From positions 1 to 58,079 of the forward strand of contig JAHDCI010000012.1 in NCBI GenBank assembly GCA_020629955.1: a DNA stretch of 58,079 bases. The letters run 5' to 3'. The position numbers and the translations under genes were made by a program. The notes beneath the pieces are model-generated. The model was not told the origin of the DNA, made no database searches, and worked only from the letters and a program-made list of their open reading frames with translations. The DNA is from Myxococcota bacterium (GTDB lineage: Bacteria > Myxococcota_A > Polyangia > Polyangiales > Houyiibacteriaceae). Each line of letters starts with the position of its first letter. Within the stretch, counting starts at the first letter, position 1. Positions 35,374-42,650 of the stretch are shown here, piece by piece.

Positions 35374-36620
35374 GCTTTGACTCCGACAGCAACTCACCGG
35401 CGACCAATGACGAGCTCGACGCGAAGATCTTGGAGCGTCTCGGAGAGCCGCCCAGCCTGGATGACTCACGCCGCGCGCAGATGCGTTTTCGAATCGTTCG
35501 CAACGCCCGACTAAACCAGGGCGAGACATCGGAGGGCAAGCCTCGGCTCGCCTGGATCGCGTACGTTGCGCTGGCGGCCATTGTGGCGCTGGCGGTTCTC
35601 TACCCCTGGCCTTCCGAGTCGACCGTTCCGGACGTTCAATGTTCCCTCGAGACCGAGCCGGGCAGCGAGGTTCACGTCGCTCAGTCCGGGCCACATCAAC
35701 GCCTCCGGCTTGTTCAAGGGAGCGCGTGGTTTGAAGTGACCGAGCTTCTCCCGGAGCAGAGCTACATCGTCTCTGCCGGGCGTCATACGATTGAGGTCCG
35801 CGGCACGCGATTCCGACTCCAGCTTCGGGAGGGCGAGCTGAGCCAGGTTTCGCTCGTTGAAGGTACGATTGTTCTCGGTCATCCCGATGGTCGCCAGACC
35901 ATCTTGACCGCGCCGGCGGAATGGGAAAATGCCGAGGTCGCATCCTCCGGGCAAGCTCCACCCTCTGTGCCGCCAGCGCAAAACGAAGCGGTAGCGGACG
36001 AGGTCGATTCGGACGCGGAACTTGTCGCGGCGGCGGATGTTGTCGAGGAGACACGCGACGTGCCAGGACCTGTTGTTCCCAGTGAGGCGCCAGCGGCGGG
36101 AGCGATGCATGTCGCTCGTGGTTCGCGATCCCGTCGGCACGACCGTCGCCGAGTGAGTCGATCTGCTGCGGCGCCAGCTCGACCCATACGTGATAGCCCA
36201 CCCCGAGATTCCCGCGATCCCCTTGAGCCTGATCTACTTGAGCCTGAGCCTGAAACGGAAGGCCTCGTAGAGCCGGAAACCCAAGAGCCCGCAGCCTCTT
36301 TCGAAGAGCCTGCGGACGAAGCGGCTGGGAACACGATTGAGGGAGAGGTCGAAGGTGTAGATGACCTTTTCGCCTCGGGTTGGGCGGCGCTCTCGCGCGG
36401 TGAGAACATCCTTGCGCGGCGCGCCTTCGAACGTCTCGCCCGGGACCCACGAGCCGATCGCTCGCGGAGAAATCAAGCGAGGTACTGGGTTGCGACGGCG
36501 CTCCTTCGAGAAGGAAACCCCGAGCGCGCGCTCTCCATCGTCGAGTCCTTGCCAGCGACCGCGGTGAACAGCGCGCTTCGCCGCCAGATCGAACGCGCGC
36601 TCGCTTCGGAAAACGACTAG
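35370..36620 (+). CDS. FecR-like anti-sigma/periplasmic regulator with TPR-like tail
   Basis: This 416-residue membrane protein has a short cytoplasmic N-terminus (LDAKILERLGEPPSLD), one membrane helix (about 58-75, IAYVALAAIVALAVLYPW) and a FecR-type periplasmic beta domain (about 85-185, RLRLVQGSAWFEV, IEVRGTRFRLQLREGELSQVSLVEGTIVL). A Pro/Glu-rich linker leads to a helical C-terminus with a TPR-like pattern (GWAALSRGENILARRAFERL). Coupled by ATGA to the sigma gene, it is the probable anti-sigma factor. No zinc-finger motif is seen. Confidence 0.85.
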   Translation: MSFDSDSNSPATNDELDAKILERLGEPPSLDDSRRAQMRFRIVRNARLNQGETSEGKPRLAWIAYVALAAIVALAVLYPWPSESTVPDVQCSLETEPGSEVHVAQSGPHQRLRLVQGSAWFEVTELLPEQSYIVSAGRHTIEVRGTRFRLQLREGELSQVSLVEGTIVLGHPDGRQTILTAPAEWENAEVASSGQAPPSVPPAQNEAVADEVDSDAELVAAADVVEETRDVPGPVVPSEAPAAGAMHVARGSRSRRHDRRRVSRSAAAPARPIRDSPPRDSRDPLEPDLLEPEPETEGLVEPETQEPAASFEEPADEAAGNTIEGEVEGVDDLFASGWAALSRGENILARRAFERLARDPRADRSRRNQARYWVATALLREGNPERALSIVESLPATAVNSALRRQIERALASEND

Positions 36621-36795
36621 CCAGCGCTCTCTTCAAAAGACCGTGCCACCCGGCTGACGAGCCGAAGGAGTCGCGCACTGGTGGCTGATCCGCATTCGGG
36701 CAGCACATATCGATTCGTGATCGAAAGAGTCGATGTCTGCGGTGAGCAAGAAAAGAAGAGGAAGAGATTTTTCTCGGTAAGGGTGCGCAATCCCC

Positions 36796-38247
36796 GTGCA
36801 CTTACAAGAGAACCCATCGTCTGCAGTTCTCTCTCAACGTTTTAAGTGGAGGTCTCCCATTTCGAACTCGGCTCATTTCTCGCCTGCGCGCTTGCTCCAC
36901 CTCGTTCCCTCGTCGCGAAACCGGCGCCGGGGCAAAAAACTCCTTCGGCCGCTCGCTACATTTCTAATCGCCGGTGCTCTTTTCGGATGCTCTCGTGGCA
37001 ACCAGGGAAACGATGAGCCTTTCGGAGGGCTCGCCGACGAAGTGCGCGCCGAAGCTTTGGAGGAAGGACTTCTTCCGATCGATCCCGCTCCGAGCAGCCC
37101 CGCGGAGCGCGTTGAACTCGGTCGCCTTCTCGCTTTCGATAAGATCCTCAGCGGCAATCAGGACATCTCTTGTATGACCTGTCATCACCCCGGGCTCGGG
37201 ACCGCAGATGCTCGCTCACTCTCGATCGGCGTCGGCGGAGAAGGCCTTGGCGCCGGACGCGTTCATCCCGAAAACGCGCGCATTCGTCGCAACGCACCAG
37301 CGCTCTTTAACCTTCATGCCCAGCCGGTGCTCTTCTGGGATGGGCGAATCTCCGAGGAAAATGGGGAGCTCGTGACCCCTGCGGGCGACGCGCTCACGGC
37401 GGAGATGCGGGAAACGCTCGACGGTTCAGTCGTGGCTGCACAGGTGCTCTTCCCAGTTCTATCGCGTGATGAGATGCGCGGTCGGCCCGGGGAGAACGAA
37501 CTCGCCGCCATCCGCGACGAAGATCCTGGACAGGTTTGGGAGGCGATCATGCAGCGACTCGGTGCCATTCCAGAGTACGTCGAACGTTTCGAGGCGGCGT
37601 TCCCGGGGGAAGCCTTTGAAGACATGACGTTCGCTCATGCTGCGGTCGCCATCGCAGCGTTTGAGACCACGGCATTCGACGCGAGTGAGACGCGCTGGGA
37701 TCAATTCCTTCGCGGTGACGACCTCGCGATGAGTCAGGCCGAGCTTCAAGGCGCAGCGCTCTTTATGGGAAGGGGCCGGTGTACCGATTGCCACGATGGC
37801 GCGTCGCTATCCGACTTCGAGATGCACAACACGCTCGTGCCTCAGGTCGGCGCGGAAGACACCGGGGCCGAAGAGGTCACCGGCGACCCTCGCGATCGCT
37901 TCGCGTTTCGCACGCCGCCCCTTCGCAACGTCGAGCTCACGGCGCCTTACGGACACAATGGCACCTTCGTGACGCTCGAGGACTTTCTTGAGCACTACGA
38001 TGACCCCGAAGACGAATTGATGGATTACAATCCCGATGTTCTGGAACCCGCCCTTCGCTCCGCCGTCGTGCCGAATCAGCTCGAGATGCTCGAGACGCGC
38101 AGCAATGACCTTCGAAACGTGAATCTTGGGGGACAGGCTCTATCGAACCTTCATGCCTTTATGGAGGCGCTCACCGACGAAGAGACGCGGGATACACTCT
38201 CGGTCATTCCGAATCGCGTTCCGAGCGGTCTGCCGGTGAACGATTGA
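36796..38247 (+). CDS. Di-haem cytochrome c peroxidase lipoprotein
   Basis: This 483-residue protein has two haem c binding sites, CMTCHH (about 125) and CTDCHD (about 332), and the CCP/MauG layout: ELGRLLAFDKILSGNQDISC, HPENARIRRNAPALFNL, and RTPPLRNVELTAPYGHNGTFVTLEDFLEHY. A signal peptide with lipobox LFGC precedes it, so it is probably a periplasm-facing lipoprotein that reduces hydrogen peroxide or oxidises a partner. The start is uncertain: GTG 36796 gives an unusually long N-region; TTG 36892 is an alternative. Confidence 0.92.
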   Translation: MHLQENPSSAVLSQRFKWRSPISNSAHFSPARLLHLVPSSRNRRRGKKLLRPLATFLIAGALFGCSRGNQGNDEPFGGLADEVRAEALEEGLLPIDPAPSSPAERVELGRLLAFDKILSGNQDISCMTCHHPGLGTADARSLSIGVGGEGLGAGRVHPENARIRRNAPALFNLHAQPVLFWDGRISEENGELVTPAGDALTAEMRETLDGSVVAAQVLFPVLSRDEMRGRPGENELAAIRDEDPGQVWEAIMQRLGAIPEYVERFEAAFPGEAFEDMTFAHAAVAIAAFETTAFDASETRWDQFLRGDDLAMSQAELQGAALFMGRGRCTDCHDGASLSDFEMHNTLVPQVGAEDTGAEEVTGDPRDRFAFRTPPLRNVELTAPYGHNGTFVTLEDFLEHYDDPEDELMDYNPDVLEPALRSAVVPNQLEMLETRSNDLRNVNLGGQALSNLHAFMEALTDEETRDTLSVIPNRVPSGLPVND

Positions 38248-38320
38248 GCGCAATGGATGGGCGATTCTGTTCCGAAGGCTGAGCTTACGCGAGCACCGAT
38301 GGAACAGGATCGCCGCGTTA

Positions 38321-38478
38321 GTGTGGGGTTCAACTCGCTAGAAGGGCCCTCTCCCGCTAGGGACGCCGATCCAAACTTCGCTCTTCCTTCGATATACTCG
38401 GCATGTCGTTCGCCCTTCGAGGCTCGCCTCGGCGCCCCTGACGAGAGATCTTCCCTTCTATCGATCGGATCCCCGCAT
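38321..38478 (-). repeat. Palindromic dispersed repeat, copy C (158 bp)
   Basis: This third copy is inverted relative to copy A and lies between the cytochrome c peroxidase gene and the next lipoprotein gene. Read on the minus strand it begins ATGCGGGGATCCGAT and ends AGTTGAACCCCACAC, the same length as copy A. The rest of the 273-bp gap holds no other feature I recognise. Confidence 0.88.
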
Positions 38479-38520
38479 TTGCGCATTTGACTTGTTCCCC
38501 GAGCTCTCCGAGGCTTCATC

Positions 38521-38904
38521 ATGGCTCTCTCCCGAAGCCCGAAAGCTCCACTTGTGTTCGTCTCCCTCTCCCTCGCTTGCGCTACGAGGCCCTCTCCGGA
38601 CACCCGCGAAGCGGAGCAATCGGAAGTGTCGGCAGGAAGTGAGTTCGTCGCGGGCAGCCACTCGACGGTGCGGGTCGACGAACAAGGAGCGTCGGCCGGA
38701 GGGGAGTCGTCCACGGAGGGGCGGACCGTCGCAGGGCGGCCCGTGCCGTGTGAAGAACCAAGGTATCCCATGCCTCACTGCCCGGATGGGAACTGTCCTC
38801 CCATGCCCGAGCCGGAACCTTGGCCGCATGAGTGCCGTGTCGTGCCGGATGTCGAAACGGAAGCCGAATTTCGCGAGCGAACCGCGCGATGCTGCGGCCT
38901 CTGA
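38521..38904 (+). CDS. Small lipoprotein, hypothetical
   Basis: This 127-residue protein has a signal peptide with probable lipidation at the cysteine in SLSLACAT. The mature region is Ser/Glu-rich, then has a Cys/Pro-rich end (PHCPDGNCPPMPEPEPWP and CC near the C-terminus). I recognise no family. It lies between the palindromic repeat and another lipoprotein gene, on the same strand. Confidence 0.65.
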   Translation: MALSRSPKAPLVFVSLSLACATRPSPDTREAEQSEVSAGSEFVAGSHSTVRVDEQGASAGGESSTEGRTVAGRPVPCEEPRYPMPHCPDGNCPPMPEPEPWPHECRVVPDVETEAEFRERTARCCGL

Positions 38905-39010
38905 CGCAAAAAGCACGCCCTGGGCACATTTTTCGGTAAGGCTGAATGAGGTATGGTCACTCACTCCTGTTCCGAGTTTCATGGATACGAAGCTCTGCGG
39001 GAGAGAGACT

Positions 39011-39676
39011 ATGACAATTCGCATATTTTTCGTTTTGGCAGCGGCCCTCTGTGGTTGTGCTTCCAGCGCTTCCCCTCAGGCCATTTCCGGCGCTCTTGGA
39101 GCGTGGGAGGATGCTCCAGTTCGCGTGGAGGCCGTTGATGAAGCGGGCTCGGTGCTTGCGGAGGCCTTCATTGAAGACAGCCGATTTGAGCTGGTTCTGC
39201 CAACAGCTTCCGAATACGAAATCGACTTGGTTCGGGAAGATGGCAGTCGCGTTCCAGTGGTGCACGAACGCGGTGAGGGGCTTGCTGCGCTCCAGGTTCG
39301 CGTCTCGGGCGGTACGGAAGTGTTTGACCTCGGCACGCTGCAGTACGCGTCGCCCTACATCTCGAGCGCCGAGACGATTCTTTCGATCCCCGGGAGCGAA
39401 GCGGGCGAGGGTTCCGGCTCCGACTCCGAGGAGAGTGGCGCCGCAGCAAGCGGTTCGGAGAGCTCCGAAGCTTCCGAGGTTCCCGCCGCGCCGGACGTTT
39501 GCGAGAGCGACGCCGCAGAAGATGGTGAGTCGATCAACCTTGCGGAGGCTGCCGTTCCAGAGCACGCGATTCCCTCCGGGCTTGGTGTTTGCGAGCATGA
39601 GCCTCGCGAGCGGCGATGCAATGGCGGCGAGCATGGCCGCCATGATCGACGCGGTCGACGCCGGCATCGACACTGA
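39011..39676 (+). CDS. Hypothetical lipoprotein, possible C-terminal frameshift
   Basis: This 221-residue lipoprotein has a signal peptide (RIFFVLAAALCGC) with good SD GGGAGAGAG. A beta-rich domain (about 25-115, VRVEAVDEAGSVLAEAFI, SRFELVLPTASEYEIDLV) resembles carboxypeptidase-regulatory-like folds. A Ser/Glu/Ala-rich linker follows. The last 30 residues are His/Arg-rich and have lower third-position GC, while the next frame there reads ASMSLASGDAMAASMAAM to a stop at 39695. This suggests a frameshift near 39560-39600, either real or a sequencing error. Confidence 0.65.
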   Translation: MTIRIFFVLAAALCGCASSASPQAISGALGAWEDAPVRVEAVDEAGSVLAEAFIEDSRFELVLPTASEYEIDLVREDGSRVPVVHERGEGLAALQVRVSGGTEVFDLGTLQYASPYISSAETILSIPGSEAGEGSGSDSEESGAAASGSESSEASEVPAAPDVCESDAAEDGESINLAEAAVPEHAIPSGLGVCEHEPRERRCNGGEHGRHDRRGRRRHRH

Positions 39677-40055
39677 GCGAGTGCATCGTCCCTGAGAACC
39701 GCGCGCGGTTTGGTCGCACAGTTCTTTGGTGACCGGCCGGTGCGCGATGTTGGAAATTCTTCAACGCTCGGGCGTCTCATTTTACACACCGACGACCATT
39801 GGCTTCGGCGTCATGTCGGCGGCCTGGTATCCATGTTGCTTCTCGTAACCAGATTCGCGACATCTTCGCTTTTTCCGGCCCATTTTGTGATCGTTTGTTA
39901 ACGAAATCACCGAACTGCGCCGCAAAGACACACTTATTCCCGTCACGAATGCCGAGCGCATGCCTCGGAGAAACTTCATGAACCGACGCACCAACCGAGC
40001 GAGGGGACAGGCCCCGACTCCCTCCAAACGAGCCCGCCTGCTAGACTCCGCCTCA
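39677..40055. other. Intergenic region (379 bp)
   Basis: The region before the tandem lipoprotein pair contains a perfect palindrome AACCGCGCGCGGTT (39697-39710) and an AT-richer 24-bp interrupted palindrome (GTGAT...ATCAC, 39887-39910). Either may be regulatory. I see no supported gene; an in-frame ATG at 39978 could extend the next protein. Confidence 0.5.
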
Positions 40056-42650
40056 ATGGCAAATGTTCCAGACACAAATCGCGGCACTCTCCGGTGGGGG
40101 CTGATGTTGCTGACGCTTGTTCTCAGCGCTTGTGGGGGCCGCACCGATCTCAACCGGCGAGTCGATGCCGAGGGGCTCGATGCGCCAGAGCCCTCGGAAG
40201 AGATCTGCGACCTTCGAGACAATGATCTCGACGCCCTGGTCGACGAGGGTTTCCGTGATGATGCGGGACGCTACCTGCATCCAGACCATTGCGGGGGATG
40301 CAATCGGCCGTGCGAACCGGATGAAACCGCGATCGCGGTGGAATGTACGATCATCGACGAGGCACCCGTCTGCGCGGCGACGCTTTGCGCCGAAGGCTTT
40401 GCCCCCTCCGACACGGGACGCTGCGTACCCCTCTTCGATCGTCTCTGCCTCCCGTGTCTCGACGACGAAGAATGTGGCGCCGCCGAGATTGCACGCTGCG
40501 AAGATGTGGGGGGGGAATCTCGTTGCGTGATCGGTTGCGAATTGGGGTGCCCAGAGGGCTACGTCTGTGATGATGCGGGCGATGGCGGCCGCTGCGTTCC
40601 TCAGGGCGGTAGCTGCAATTGCGAGCCGGAAGACAACTTCGATCTCGCGTGCGGCCTGGAAGACCCGGAAGGCGAACGTTGCCCCGGCTTCGCGACGTGT
40701 CGCCTCGGAGTGCTGAGCGAGTGTGCTGCGCCCGAGGAAGTTTGCGATGAGGTCGACAACGATTGCGACGGGATCATCGACAACGGCTTCCGAGACGAGC
40801 GCGGAGCCTACATTCTCGATATTCACAACTGCGGAGAGTGCGGCGTTGACTGCACGTTGAGCGAAATCCCCGAAGGCGACTTGGTCTGTGGCGGTGATCC
40901 TTTTGCGCCCAGCTGCGTGCTCGCGTGTCCAGATGCGGCCGATGGGATCATGCCGGGTGACCGAATCGACGCGGACCTTGATATCGCGACCGGCTGCGAG
41001 TGTACCGTCTCGTCGCTCGAAGATATCCCGGGGCCTGTTGGCGCCGAAGGACAAGACCTCGATGTGAACTGCGACGGCGCGGACGGCATTGTGATCGAAA
41101 GCTTCTACGTGGCTCCTGATGGGGATGACGCGAACCCCGGCTCGCCTACGCGTCCGCTTCGAACGATTCAGGTCGCTCTCGATCGCGCTTCGGAGTCCAT
41201 CGGTACGCCGGGCGCTCGGCCGCATGTCTTTATCGCGTCGGGCAGCTACGCAGAATCGCTGGTACTTCCGGATGGCGTGAAGGTTCATGGAGGGTACCGC
41301 CGAGATTTCTTGGCCCTCGATCCCAATGGCTTCCGCGTTGAGGTACGCGCGCCTGCAGACACGATGGCGCCGGGCGGCGCGGCACTGGTCGGAACTGGAG
41401 TCGGCGCTACAGATACCGTCGTGGAGTGGCTTACGCTTAGCGGTCGTGACTCGGTGATGCCCTCTTCCGCTGCGTTCGGCGCCGTGCTCACAGACCCGGG
41501 GGAATCGCTCCGGATGAGCGAGTTGACCATTCGTTCGGGGGTCCCCGGTGATGGGGTCGATGGGGTCGATGGAGAAGTGGGACAATCGGCAACCGCCGAA
41601 GCGCAGACGGGCGATTTGCCCCGTGCGGCAGTCGAAGATGAGCGCCGGGAGTGCATCCGCGGCGCTGTCAACACGGTCGAAGGCGGAGCCGCCGGCGCCA
41701 ATATTTGCGACGGCGTCGATGTCTCGGGAGGTCGCGGTGGCGCACCTGGTTGCCCCGAGTTCGGTGCCTTTACGCCGTCTGGCAATCCTGGACGAGGACC
41801 TCGTCCAGGCGCGGGCGGACCTGGCGGACAGTCCTCACAGGGACCCATCATGGGACCGACGTGTTCGCGCGAAGTCTGTTGCGGACTGGCGGATTTCTCC
41901 GTGCCGACCGACTTCATGGGACCACAAAGTGGAACGACCGGCGGTGACGGAAACCCCGGCTCTGGCGGGAGAGGTTGCGCCGAACCCTTCGGACGCTTGC
42001 TCGCAGAAGGCTGGAGCCCAGATGTTGCGACCAGCGGCTCCCCCGGGAGCGCGGGAAGCGGCGGCGGCGGCGGCGGCGCAGGCGGCGGAGCGAATATGCA
42101 GTGGTTCGATCGCCTATGTGAGTTCCCCGACGGTCTCGGCGGCGGCGGCGGCGGCGGCGGCGCAGGCGGCTGCGGCGGACGCCTCGGAACGGCGGGCACC
42201 TCGGGAGGTCCCGCGGTCGCGCTCGTCGTTCGCTACAACGACGATGGCCCAGTTCGGGCGTTTACACTTCGCGACGCCGAGATCGCTCCTGCCGACGGCG
42301 GCCGAGGCGGTGATGGGGGCGCAGGCGGTGATGGCGGCCGTGGCGGCGTCGGCGCGCTCGGTGGGGAGCTGCCCCGTGATGAGCTATCGACCCCCACTCT
42401 TGCCGGTCCCTTCCCAGGCGGCCGTGGGGGCCGCGGTGGTGACGGCGGTCCTGGCGGCGGCGGTGGCGGCGGCTGCGGCGGGGGCTCGATCGGAGTGTGG
42501 GTCACCGGCGGCGGACTTGTCGATCCCGGCGCGTTCTCAGCCAATCGATTCACCGTCGGTCGCGGCGGTCTAGCGGGCCAAGGTGGCCCAGGTGGTGCGC
42601 CCGGTGGCGCTGGTCAGGAAGGAGGTGCGCGCGATGTTCTCGCCCGCTGA
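40056..42650 (+). CDS. MopE-like/beta-helix/Gly-rich surface lipoprotein 1
   Basis: This 864-residue lipoprotein has lipobox LSAC. The N-terminal third holds Cys-rich modules with two MopE-type metal-binding motifs: CDLRDNDLDALVDEGF (Cys replaced by Leu) and CDEVDNDCDGIIDNGF, each followed by a CGGC or CGEC segment. Next is a DUF1565-like beta-helix start (FYVAPDGDDANPGSPTRPLRT) and strands continuing to VEWLTLSGRDS. The C-terminal third is Gly-rich with long GGDGGAGG-type runs. It is paralogous to and overlaps the next gene by 17 bp. The codon for the start could alternatively be ATG 39978. A calcium-binding adhesin-like role is inferred. Confidence 0.85.
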   Translation: MANVPDTNRGTLRWGLMLLTLVLSACGGRTDLNRRVDAEGLDAPEPSEEICDLRDNDLDALVDEGFRDDAGRYLHPDHCGGCNRPCEPDETAIAVECTIIDEAPVCAATLCAEGFAPSDTGRCVPLFDRLCLPCLDDEECGAAEIARCEDVGGESRCVIGCELGCPEGYVCDDAGDGGRCVPQGGSCNCEPEDNFDLACGLEDPEGERCPGFATCRLGVLSECAAPEEVCDEVDNDCDGIIDNGFRDERGAYILDIHNCGECGVDCTLSEIPEGDLVCGGDPFAPSCVLACPDAADGIMPGDRIDADLDIATGCECTVSSLEDIPGPVGAEGQDLDVNCDGADGIVIESFYVAPDGDDANPGSPTRPLRTIQVALDRASESIGTPGARPHVFIASGSYAESLVLPDGVKVHGGYRRDFLALDPNGFRVEVRAPADTMAPGGAALVGTGVGATDTVVEWLTLSGRDSVMPSSAAFGAVLTDPGESLRMSELTIRSGVPGDGVDGVDGEVGQSATAEAQTGDLPRAAVEDERRECIRGAVNTVEGGAAGANICDGVDVSGGRGGAPGCPEFGAFTPSGNPGRGPRPGAGGPGGQSSQGPIMGPTCSREVCCGLADFSVPTDFMGPQSGTTGGDGNPGSGGRGCAEPFGRLLAEGWSPDVATSGSPGSAGSGGGGGGAGGGANMQWFDRLCEFPDGLGGGGGGGGAGGCGGRLGTAGTSGGPAVALVVRYNDDGPVRAFTLRDAEIAPADGGRGGDGGAGGDGGRGGVGALGGELPRDELSTPTLAGPFPGGRGGRGGDGGPGGGGGGGCGGGSIGVWVTGGGLVDPGAFSANRFTVGRGGLAGQGGPGGAPGGAGQEGGARDVLAR
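42619..42626 (+). promoter_or_regulatory. Strong ribosome-binding site inside upstream coding region
   Basis: AAGGAGGT lies eight bases before ATG 42634, inside the Gly-rich 3' end of the preceding lipoprotein gene. It fixes the start of the second paralogue and shows tight coupling. Confidence 0.85.

Noticed and set aside
38151-38771. Minus-strand frame through repeat copy C
   Set aside because: It overlaps two plus-strand lipoprotein genes and is open mainly because of the repeat; no independent support.
40053-42199. Long minus-strand frames opposite the Gly-rich lipoproteins
   Set aside because: Pro/Arg-rich antisense shadows caused by GGC repeats.
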